A stretch of DNA of 17,437 bases, taken from positions 1 to 17,437 of the forward strand of contig QHPA01000087.1 of the NCBI GenBank assembly GCA_003218935.1, read 5' to 3'. The notes under the pieces are model-generated. The model saw only the letters and a list, made by a program, of their open reading frames with translations. It was not told the DNA's origin and did not search any database. Positions within the stretch are counted from its first letter, which is position 1. Every line of letters begins with the position of its first letter. Both the position numbers and the translations under genes were made by a program. Source of the DNA: Verrucomicrobiota bacterium (lineage in GTDB: Bacteria; Verrucomicrobiota; Verrucomicrobiia; Limisphaerales; AV2). Below are positions 5,616-12,547 of this stretch, piece after piece.

Positions 5616-8576
5616 ATGCGTAACCGAACGTATCAGTTCCTTCTTGCGTCTGCACTAACACTTGGCATCGCCTTCGCATGTCAGGCTGCCGTTTATCAGG
5701 AATCAGGTGGCCAGGTCGTAGTCGAAGCAGTGCATTTTGACTACCGAAACTTCGAATTCACCGACGCGGCGATTCCTCATCACTTCCATATTGTGCCCGA
5801 TGAGGACAACGTCACCAGTGCGGAACATCCATGGGGTGATGCCGGAGTCAACGTGATTGCCAATTCCCGCACCGGACGTTATGTGCAGATCGTTCCCGAC
5901 ATCGGCCAGAACAAAGGCAATTGCCCGACGTGTCCGAACGAAAACGTGGGGTTCCCGCCTTACGTGGAGTACAAGGTCAACATCACCACTCTTGGCCAAT
6001 ATCAACTCTATCTCCGACAAGTAGGTTTTGATGGGGGCAGTGATTCTTTCTTTGGTCAAATCCTGGAATTTGCGCCCCCCGGGCCCGGACCAAACTTTTA
6101 TCGTTATGCGCCAAATCCGGATTCAGGTGACTTTGCCGCGCTTCGAAATATCCCCAGCGACGTGAACACTGAAAACCAGGGTTGGAGCGGCTACGCTGCT
6201 CCGGCACCAAGAGTGGATGGCGGGGACAATATGACTGAGGTGCCCGCGGTTTACAACATCACCACACCGGGACTTTACACGATCCGCCTGAGCCAACGTG
6301 AAGACGGTGCGGCTGTCGATGCCATTATACTGCAGCTTGCCAGCCTGACGGCTCCCACAAATAGTCCCGCTCCGATTGAATCCGCGATCTCGACTGTCAA
6401 CCCGCCCTATGGGCGGGCGGTTGATCCCACTCCCGGACAACAGCAGGTTCCGCCGGACAACAACATCGGCTGTCAGCTCGTTAACGGGCCTACCAAAAAT
6501 GTCGCCACCAACACCATCCGCCTCATCGTTGACGGCGCCGCCGTCTCGCCCTCCATTACCCAGACCGGCAGCGTGACCTACGTGTCGTATTCACCATCGC
6601 CGCTGCTGACCTCGGGCAAAGCGATCAATTGGAGCGTCATTTTCAGCGACAACGGCACGCCGGCGACGTCGTACACCAATTCGTTTCCGTTCTCGGTTCT
6701 GCCTTATTCCCCCATTCCAACCAATTTCGTCGTTGCGCCGGGGCTGGTGGACACGACCAAACCCGGTTTCCTCATCCATCCCTATCAAACGGATGCGACG
6801 AGCAACCCGAACGCAGCCCAACCAAACACTCTGGCTTGGACCGAAGACCAACTCCGGGGGCTGCACGGCCCCAATGTCGCCGACCTCTCGGGCGCCGATG
6901 CAAATGGATTCTACGCGGAAACGAACGTGGTCAATTACGACCTCGCAGCCACGCCTTCGATCGCAGGCACAATTGCGGCGGATAATTTCGACGGGGACCT
7001 TCCGTTTCCCGGTATTCCCGGTCCAACAGCCCCGGACACAGGCAATTCCACGGAAGAAATTTTGACCTGGCTCGACTTGAAAGCGGGGGTTTATCGGATG
7101 GTCGTCAACAGTGATGACGGATTCAAAGTCTCAGTGGCGCCTGACCCGCGTGACACGGCCGGACTGGTCCTGGGTTCGTTTGACGGTGGTCGCGGATTTG
7201 CCGATTCTCTTTTTATATTCGTGGTCCCACAGGATGGCTTTTATCCTTTCCGCCTGCTCTGGGAGAACGGCAATGGTGATTTCACCGTTGCCGGTAACGC
7301 CGGCAGTCTGGAATGGTTCACCCAAAACGTATTTGGCAGGAAGGCACTGGTCAACAGCAACACCAACGGAACGCTGGCAACAAAGGCGTATCGCTCAGGC
7401 CCCAGTTATCCTTATGTCTCACGTTTCCTGAACTCCCTATTCGGGTTCACGATAGATTACAAGGACAATGGAGGGATCGTCCTAAACAAAGACACCTTCC
7501 AGGTCACTTTGGATGGGAGCCCGATAACGACCAGTATCGGAAAGACAAACGGAGTAACGACGATCAATTATGCGCCCGTGAGCGTTCTCGCCTCGAACTC
7601 CACACATACCATCGGGCTGGCTTTCAACGATTCGGGAGCCCCTGCCAAGACGTATACGCGCTCGATTGACTTCACCGTCCAGCCGTATGTTACGTTGCCT
7701 CCGAGCTACGCGGCAGGCACGCCGGACACCACCAAGCCAGGCTTCACGCTGCACGTATGGCGAATCGACGCGCAGGACGCCACCGGAGCCGAGATTATCG
7801 TGGACCCGAACGACACCGTTGCCCACGCGGAATTGGAACTGGCAGGCATGGTGACGAACACGGCCACGGGCCAGCCCTATACGAACTCTGCCATCCCCAA
7901 TCCAGCCGATGGCTCGTTTACTTATCTTGAGCCGACCGTGATTAACTACGATCGAGGTCCGGGCGTCACCTTGGGTCCTTTCGGCAACTTCCAGCCCGAC
8001 AACCAAATGCCTGGCATTTCCGGTTCGACCGACCTGGAAACCGCCAACGCCGCGATGGAGATACTCACGTATGTCACCCTGCCTGCAGGTCTGGTCCGGA
8101 TGGGTGTGAACAGCGACGACGGATTCCGCCTGTCGCCAGCGACCAGCGTCAGCGACTCCAGAAATGCGCTGACACTGGGGATCTTTGATGCCGGCCGCGG
8201 AGCCACAGACAGCATCTTTGACTTCTATGTCGCACAGGCCGGCACTTATCCAATGCGTCTGGTTTGGGACAATGGCGGCGGCGACTGTAACGTGGAATGG
8301 TTCTCCGTTCTTGCCGATGGCACGAAAGTCCTGATTAACGACAGCACCAATACGGCATTCAAGGCTTATCGGGCTGCAGCAACGGCGCAACTGCCTCCGC
8401 AAATCACTAGCGCCACGATCAGCACCGGCACCATCACGATCCAGTGGAGCAACGGCGGCACGCTGGAATCCACGACGAGCTTGAGCCCACCGATCAACTG
8501 GACCACCACCGGCAACAGCAGCGGCACGTTTTCCGGGGCGGCAACCGGAACAAAGTTCTATCGCGTCAATAAATAG
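5616..8576 (+). CDS. Large secreted protein with CBM-like domain and two Ig/PA14-like tandem units
   Basis: Translation from the ATG at 5616 (GAGAGGA Shine-Dalgarno, spacing 6) gives 986 aa. The frame is open back to 5544, but that extension would bury the signal peptide. Residues 1-24 (MRNRTYQFLLASALTLGIAF, cut after ACQA) are a Sec signal. Residues 28-250 form a CBM/malectin-like beta domain (GGQVVVEAVHFD ... LSQREDGAAVDAIILQ). Two tandem units follow (about 262-594 and 595-919). Each has an Ig-like part ending SVLPY/TVQPY, a TTKPGF motif (380-385, 705-710), and a PA14-like part with NSDDGF (498-503, 832-837) and YPxRLxWxNGxG. The C-terminus (about 925-986) is a short beta module ending FYRVNK, seen again in the 12548 gene. 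No catalytic site is recognised. It is probably a surface or secreted glycan-binding protein; the substrate is unknown. Confidence 0.8.
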   Translation: MRNRTYQFLLASALTLGIAFACQAAVYQESGGQVVVEAVHFDYRNFEFTDAAIPHHFHIVPDEDNVTSAEHPWGDAGVNVIANSRTGRYVQIVPDIGQNKGNCPTCPNENVGFPPYVEYKVNITTLGQYQLYLRQVGFDGGSDSFFGQILEFAPPGPGPNFYRYAPNPDSGDFAALRNIPSDVNTENQGWSGYAAPAPRVDGGDNMTEVPAVYNITTPGLYTIRLSQREDGAAVDAIILQLASLTAPTNSPAPIESAISTVNPPYGRAVDPTPGQQQVPPDNNIGCQLVNGPTKNVATNTIRLIVDGAAVSPSITQTGSVTYVSYSPSPLLTSGKAINWSVIFSDNGTPATSYTNSFPFSVLPYSPIPTNFVVAPGLVDTTKPGFLIHPYQTDATSNPNAAQPNTLAWTEDQLRGLHGPNVADLSGADANGFYAETNVVNYDLAATPSIAGTIAADNFDGDLPFPGIPGPTAPDTGNSTEEILTWLDLKAGVYRMVVNSDDGFKVSVAPDPRDTAGLVLGSFDGGRGFADSLFIFVVPQDGFYPFRLLWENGNGDFTVAGNAGSLEWFTQNVFGRKALVNSNTNGTLATKAYRSGPSYPYVSRFLNSLFGFTIDYKDNGGIVLNKDTFQVTLDGSPITTSIGKTNGVTTINYAPVSVLASNSTHTIGLAFNDSGAPAKTYTRSIDFTVQPYVTLPPSYAAGTPDTTKPGFTLHVWRIDAQDATGAEIIVDPNDTVAHAELELAGMVTNTATGQPYTNSAIPNPADGSFTYLEPTVINYDRGPGVTLGPFGNFQPDNQMPGISGSTDLETANAAMEILTYVTLPAGLVRMGVNSDDGFRLSPATSVSDSRNALTLGIFDAGRGATDSIFDFYVAQAGTYPMRLVWDNGGGDCNVEWFSVLADGTKVLINDSTNTAFKAYRAAATAQLPPQITSATISTGTITIQWSNGGTLESTTSLSPPINWTTTGNSSGTFSGAATGTKFYRVNK
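6399..7397 (+). repeat. Tandem protein unit 1 (Ig-like + PA14-like) within the secreted protein
   Basis: This encodes residues about 262-594. It shares landmarks with the next unit in the same order: Ig-like strands, a 'PY' end, TTKPGF, NYD, EEILTW, NSDDGF, DGGRG, then YPFRLLWENG. The match is at protein level and diverged; boundaries are approximate. Confidence 0.6.
7398..8372 (+). repeat. Tandem protein unit 2 (Ig-like + PA14-like) within the secreted protein
   Basis: This encodes residues about 595-919. Matching landmarks are TVQPY, TTKPGF, NYD, MEILTY, NSDDGF, DAGRG and YPMRLVWDNG. The offset between units is about 325-334 residues. It ends KVLINDSTNTAFKAYR, matching KALVNSNTNGTLATKAYR in unit 1. 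Confidence 0.6.
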
Positions 8577-8624
8577 CCCTTGATACTGATCGAATAGAAT
8601 CTGTCGCTGACGCGGCTTTGTGGG

Positions 8625-8703
8625 GGGACTGCGAGTCCCAACGCCCGACTGTTGAACGAGACGGCCTCGAGCCCCGAGGCTGAGTCGGACCACGACGTCG
8701 TGG
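8625..8703. terminator. Stem-loop cluster between convergent genes (possible bidirectional terminator)
   Basis: Three stems lie in the 140-bp gap between the convergent genes ending at 8576 (plus) and 8717 (minus): GGGACT-GCG-AGTCCC (8625-8639), GCCTCG-AGCCC-CGAGGC (8664-8680) and the perfect palindrome CCACGACGTCGTGG (8690-8703). None is followed by a T tract, so classical intrinsic termination is not shown. Position suggests a role in 3'-end formation. Confidence 0.4.
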
Positions 8704-8716
8704 CCTTGGCAACGGA

Positions 8717-9208
8717 TCAGCGGTTCACCAGGTTCACAAACCGCTGCGCCCGGTCACGCACGATCGCTGGCAGACGCGCAGGATCGAAACCTTTGCGGGC
8801 ATAATAGCCAAAATTGGTGTTCCACAACACGTACATGTCGAAGGGGGCCGGTGCCCGTCGGGCTTTGCCGCGAAAATAATTCGTCAGATAATTCCAGTGC
8901 TGCCGCGCGACCGGGAGGGACACTTCGGGATTCCGGTACTCCTTTGAATTCGAGTATAGCCTCCAAACGGCGGGATGAATCTGGAAGCGGCTCACTTCAC
9001 CGGCCCGGCCGATGCCGCGGTCGTTGTTGCCGCTTTCTATCATTCCCAACGCAAAGAAAAGTCTGGGGTCGAAATAAGACGGGTCGAAGGCGGCGTTTTC
9101 CTCCGCTGGCTGTGCCTGCGCCAGACACGAAATCTCTATTGCCATCCAGGCCGCCAGCAGGACGCAAAAAGTGCGCAAGAATTTACAACTGGATCTTAGA
9201 TTGAGCAT
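8717..9208 (-). CDS. Small exported lysozyme/transglycosylase-fold protein
   Basis: The 163-residue product begins with a signal peptide (hydrophobic core FCVLLAAWMAIEISCLAQA, cut near 30-32). A compact helical domain follows. FFALGMIESGNNDRGIGRAG (51-70) resembles the SLT/lysozyme opening, in which the helix ends in the catalytic glutamate, here E58 in MIESG. EVSRFQIHPAVWR (71-83) resembles the following G-x-Q-I-x-P strand/loop segment. The C-terminal helix pair (FDMYVLWNTNFGYYARKGFD) is also lysozyme-like. It would act in the periplasm on peptidoglycan, if active. At about 130 mature residues it is short for an SLT enzyme. It converges with the large secreted protein and has no operon partner. 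ATG at 9208 is the only start that keeps the signal. The fold call is moderate and activity is inferred. Confidence 0.65.
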   Translation of the reverse strand: MLNLRSSCKFLRTFCVLLAAWMAIEISCLAQAQPAEENAAFDPSYFDPRLFFALGMIESGNNDRGIGRAGEVSRFQIHPAVWRLYSNSKEYRNPEVSLPVARQHWNYLTNYFRGKARRAPAPFDMYVLWNTNFGYYARKGFDPARLPAIVRDRAQRFVNLVNR

Positions 9209-9703
9209 TTTACGCCGTGAGCTGAACCGCCCATCGACGACTTATTCTGGCCGAACCACGGTATAAAATCAATCCACGCGATATAGTGGGTAAACCCGGC
9301 GCCGACCCCAGCTATAGCGTTGCTTCACGGTTGATGGCGCATCCAACTTTGGCTGCGCCCGAAGGCGCTCGTGACTCCAGTCGGCGAAACGGTCGGAGAA
9401 GAATTAGAGGCTAAAGTAAAAAGCCGGCGCGGGCCGGCGCGCCTGGAACCGTGCCGACTGCGGCTGAGATCGCGAACGCTTTTGGGTTGGGCGCTGCTCT
9501 CTCCTTTCACCGCAGAATTGGCCTGTCGTCCTTGAACAGATGGTTTCCGAATTGGCTCGTTCACGCGTGGTTGGACGGCGTCTGCCGGAAAAAATTCAAT
9601 TGCGCACGCGCCGTTGAGTCAGCGCAAAACGCCGGCTGTGCTCGCGCCTGTCCGCAGCCGTTCAATGAGTTCGGTGTTGCCTCATCGTTGCGAACTTCGA
9701 ACC
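9209..9703. other. 495-bp region without a recognisable gene
   Basis: Short frames occur on both strands (for example minus 9325-9564), but they are rich in Arg/Ser/Pro, lack family motifs and lack good start sites. A 10-bp near-tandem GCCGGCGCGG/GCCGGCGCGC lies at 9423-9442. The region holds the promoter of the minus gene starting at 9208 and the 3' flank of the minus oxidoreductase gene. No RNA gene was recognised. Confidence 0.5.
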
Positions 9704-11218
9704 TCACAGCTCCCAACCTTTGCGATATTCGCGATGAACGTATTGGGCCGCTTCGGGCGCGTCCTTCGCCCGCATTTTTGCGCCGTCCCACTCGAGCCTC
9801 CTGCCGACACCGACGCGCAGCGCGACGCAGCCGAGCAGAATGATTTCCGTCAAATAAGCCGCGATATCGAAGTTGCTGTAAGCCGGCGGGCCGCCGCGAA
9901 CCGCATCGAGCCACTCCTTCTTCTGCATCTGATCGTTGTTGGAGGACGGCAGGCGCGGGAGCGTCTGCGGGACGTGCCGGATGGCTTCGTGTTCGATCTC
10001 CTGGCCGTCCACTTTGGTCTTCGACGGTGTGAATCCATTGTCGCCGGCAAGCATGAAATAAAATTGCCAGCCGTAATCGTCGGGCGTGAAGATCTTGCCT
10101 TTGTCCCCGATGAGCAGACACCCGCTGGCCGGCAGACTTCCGCGCAGCGTGACAATCTCCCTGGCGATATCCTCGTGCGGGCGCAACGGCTTGACGGATG
10201 GGTCGTTCGGATCGCCGTCATACCACCAGAATTTCAGCGGCGGCAAACCTTCGCGCGCGGGAAACTCGAATCGGATGCGTGAGGTTTTCGGATACGTTTC
10301 CTGGTGAAGTTCCGAAGTTTCTTCGCACTCGACCGCGGTCGGGTACCCAAGCTTGAGCGCGCGGAACGGCATGTTGACCGCGTGGCAGGCCATGTCGCCG
10401 AGGGCGCCGGTGCCAAAATCCTTCCAGCCACGCCAGGCGAACGGATGATAAACGCCGCTGCGACTTCTCCTGCCCTGGCTGTCCTCTGTCGGAGGATTCT
10501 CCTTGTAAGGACGCATCGGGGCGGGACCAATCCACAAGTCCCAATCGAGAGTCGGCGGAACCGGGTCTTCGCCGGGGGGGCGGTCGATCCCTTGCGGCCA
10601 AATCGGACGATTGCTCCAGACGTGCAGTTCCAGCGGCTTCCCGATGAGGCCGGCTTGAATGACTTCCACAGTACGACGAAGACTGCGGCCGGCGCTCCCC
10701 TGATTGCCCATTTGCGTGGCGACCTTTTTCTTCCTGGCGAGGTTACGCAGGTAGCGCGCCTCGTAAACCGAGTGCGTCAGCGGTTTCTGCACGTAGGCGT
10801 GCTTGCCCATCTTCATCGCCATGGCGGCGGCGAACGCGTGATGGTGGTCTGGCGTGGCAACGACGACCGCGTCGATGTTCCTGCCGATTTCGTCGAGCAT
10901 TTTGCGATAGTCGCGGAAAAGTTTTGCCTGCGAATATTTCTGCTTGCGCCCGTTTAATGTGTTCTCGTCCACGTCGCAAAGCGCCACGATGTTCTCGCCC
11001 AGTTCGGCGCAGTGATCGGTGTCACCGGCCCCTTTTCCGCCGGCGCCGATGACCGCGATGCTCAATTTTTCATTCGGCGATCGGTACCGGGCGCGCGCCG
11101 CGCCGACGGGAATCGGGACCATGACTGCACCCGCGGCCAGCGCCGATGAATAGACGAATCGGCGGCGAGTGATGAGATTTTGAGACGACGACGCTGGGGG
11201 AGGATTTCGCGTAGCCAT
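9704..11218 (-). CDS. Tat-exported Gfo/Idh/MocA family oxidoreductase
   Basis: The product from the ATG at 11218 (504 aa; a TTG two codons upstream is unlikely) begins with a twin-arginine signal: LITRRRFVYSSALAAGAVM (15-33). The nucleotide-binding Rossmann start is IAVIGAGGKGAGD (about 54-66), followed by CDVD (81-84) closing the second strand. VVVATPDHHHAFA (118-130) and YVQKPLTHS (142-150) are the family signatures. QKP replaces the more usual EKP, a variant I associate with Planctomycetes/Verrucomicrobia homologues; the lysine is kept. The C-terminal half holds FGTGALGDMACHAVNMPFRA, typical of the substrate domain. These enzymes act on sugars or inositols with NAD(P). Tat export suggests folding with its cofactor before periplasmic delivery. 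The substrate is unknown and no sugar genes flank it. It diverges from the 11336 gene by 117 bp. Confidence 0.9.
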   Translation of the reverse strand: MATRNPPPASSSQNLITRRRFVYSSALAAGAVMVPIPVGAARARYRSPNEKLSIAVIGAGGKGAGDTDHCAELGENIVALCDVDENTLNGRKQKYSQAKLFRDYRKMLDEIGRNIDAVVVATPDHHHAFAAAMAMKMGKHAYVQKPLTHSVYEARYLRNLARKKKVATQMGNQGSAGRSLRRTVEVIQAGLIGKPLELHVWSNRPIWPQGIDRPPGEDPVPPTLDWDLWIGPAPMRPYKENPPTEDSQGRRSRSGVYHPFAWRGWKDFGTGALGDMACHAVNMPFRALKLGYPTAVECEETSELHQETYPKTSRIRFEFPAREGLPPLKFWWYDGDPNDPSVKPLRPHEDIAREIVTLRGSLPASGCLLIGDKGKIFTPDDYGWQFYFMLAGDNGFTPSKTKVDGQEIEHEAIRHVPQTLPRLPSSNNDQMQKKEWLDAVRGGPPAYSNFDIAAYLTEIILLGCVALRVGVGRRLEWDGAKMRAKDAPEAAQYVHREYRKGWEL

Positions 11219-11335
11219 GCTCAATGACTAGCCATCTCCCTTGCGCCGGGCAAGGGGATTTTAGGCGCGAATAAATGCAGGGCGGCCATTTGACTGCGTG
11301 GCGAGGGAGGACGAAGTTTCTGCGAGGTGATACAA

Positions 11336-11620
11336 ATGAAAACGATAGCCAACATTGGCGGAATTCTGATGGCCCTGTCGCTCACGACGGCGCTGGGCCA
11401 GGATGACAAAAGCGAGCTCTCCGCGACAAGCCAGGGCGCAAAAGCAGAAACGGTCAAACGAGAGATGCTGTCGGCCGCTTTCAAAAGCGATGAGCCGCTG
11501 CGAACCTTCAACCCGTTCTCGGCGTCAAACTCAAAGAGCGAAACTCCATTGGCCCGCGTGCGCCTGGACCCAAACCCGCCGCCGCCACGCGGCATTGTGC
11601 TTTTCCGCCTTGGGTTTTAG
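11336..11620 (+). CDS. Small exported protein, function unknown
   Basis: This is a 94-residue protein with start ATG 11336, preceded by GAGGTGA (11324-11330) at good Shine-Dalgarno spacing. A GTG at 11327 overlaps that site and is rejected. Residues 1-22 (MKTIANIGGILMALSLTTAL, then GQ) form a signal peptide. The rest is hydrophilic and low in complexity: FNPFSASNSKSETPLARVRL, a PNPPPPR turn, and the hydrophobic end GIVLFRLGF. The pattern of a charged linker, a 'FNP' box and a hydrophobic C-terminal strand is clear, but I cannot assign a family. It is followed 107 bp later by an O-methyltransferase on the same strand, with a palindrome in the gap, so co-transcription is uncertain. Confidence 0.65.
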   Translation: MKTIANIGGILMALSLTTALGQDDKSELSATSQGAKAETVKREMLSAAFKSDEPLRTFNPFSASNSKSETPLARVRLDPNPPPPRGIVLFRLGF

Positions 11621-11666
11621 GTCCGGGCGTTGACGAACGCTGACCGACGCGCGGATAGGTTCGAGC

Positions 11667-11683
11667 GTCACCGCCGCGGTGAC
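11667..11683. repeat. 17-bp odd palindrome between small exported protein and methyltransferase genes
   Basis: GTCACCGC-C-GCGGTGAC is symmetric apart from the central base. It lies in the 106-bp gap and may be an operator or part of a terminator. No T tract follows. Confidence 0.4.
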
Positions 11684-11726
11684 CGGCGAAAAGGAGAAGT
11701 GTATCGCGACTCCAACGCTCCAGGCC

Positions 11727-12386
11727 ATGAAACTGAAATACATTGCCCTGAACGACCGGCTCTATCGCTACCTCTGCGCCTGCCGCACCGGCTCCGACGA
11801 TCCCGTCCTCGATGCGCTGCGCCGGGAAACCGAGGCTTTGGGCGGGATCAGCCGCATGCAAATCAGCCGCGAGCAAGGCAGCTTTATGACTCTTCTCGTT
11901 GCCGCAATCGGCGCGGCGTCGGCGATTGAAGTGGGCACTTTCACCGGTTACAGTTCGATCTGCATCGCGCGCGGACTGCGCGCCGATGGACGTCTGCTTT
12001 GCCTTGACGCCAGTGAGGAATGGACCACCATCGCGCGCCGGTATTGGAAACGGGCTGGTGTGCGGAAGAGGATCGAACTGCGGCTCGGCCCGGCTATCGC
12101 AACTCTGAAAAAACTCGACCGCGGGCTGGTCTTCGACTTCGCGTTCGTTGACGCCGCCAAAGAAGAATACGACGCGTACTACGAACTGATTCTTCCGCGC
12201 GTGCGATCCAACGGTCTGATTTTGTTTGACAACATGCTGTGGGGCGGGCGGCTGGGGACAACGCGGATCAACCAGGCAAGTGGTCGCGCCATCGACAAGC
12301 TCAATCACAAGCTGGCCCGCGACAAGCGTGTCGAATCCGTTCTGCTCCCCATCGCCGACGGTCTTCAACTTTGCCGAAAGCGGTGA
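11727..12386 (+). CDS. SAM-dependent O-methyltransferase (caffeoyl-CoA/catechol OMT-like, family 3)
   Basis: The product is 219 aa from the ATG at 11727, the usual family length. A GTG at 11679 would add 16 residues with no family match. The class I fold is visible: AIEVGTFTGYSSICIARGL (66-84, SAM motif I), LCLDASEEW (91-99, acidic end of strand 2), FDFAFVDAAKEEYDAYYE (136-153, with D142 as probable metal ligand), GLILFDNMLWGGRL (163-176, with D168/N169 as further ligands) and the end DGLQLCRKR. These soluble Mg-dependent enzymes methylate catechol-like hydroxyls. The substrate cannot be told from the context. An AAGGAG at 11691-11696 is too far from this ATG to serve it, so the start has modest support. 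Confidence 0.9.
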   Translation: MKLKYIALNDRLYRYLCACRTGSDDPVLDALRRETEALGGISRMQISREQGSFMTLLVAAIGAASAIEVGTFTGYSSICIARGLRADGRLLCLDASEEWTTIARRYWKRAGVRKRIELRLGPAIATLKKLDRGLVFDFAFVDAAKEEYDAYYELILPRVRSNGLILFDNMLWGGRLGTTRINQASGRAIDKLNHKLARDKRVESVLLPIADGLQLCRKR

Positions 12387-12547
12387 AGCCCTTCGCTGCT
12401 GCCGTTGCTGAACGACACCGCGTTGGCCTCTCGGAGCGCAGATTCGCCTCCAACCAAAGGACGACGCAATCAGCAAAGTCAGTGCTCACCCGGTTTGCGC
12501 GCCGCGCCGAAGAATGGTATCATCGCCTGCGCAAAGGCGTCATTCGT

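Noticed and set aside
7482..8693. Minus-strand open frame of 403 codons
   Set aside because: It is antisense to the secreted protein gene, whose tandem units, signal peptide and Shine-Dalgarno are clear; this is a long shadow due to high GC.
9325..9564. Minus-strand 79-codon frame in the long gap
   Set aside because: Low-complexity Arg/Ser/Pro product, no ribosome site, no recognisable domain.
11508..12476. Minus-strand open frame of 322 codons
   Set aside because: It lies opposite the O-methyltransferase, whose SAM and metal motifs are intact.
12239..12547. N-terminal extension of the dikinase-like frame by 103 residues
   Set aside because: It overlaps the methyltransferase gene in another frame and would place the signal peptide internally; ATG 12548 is preferred.
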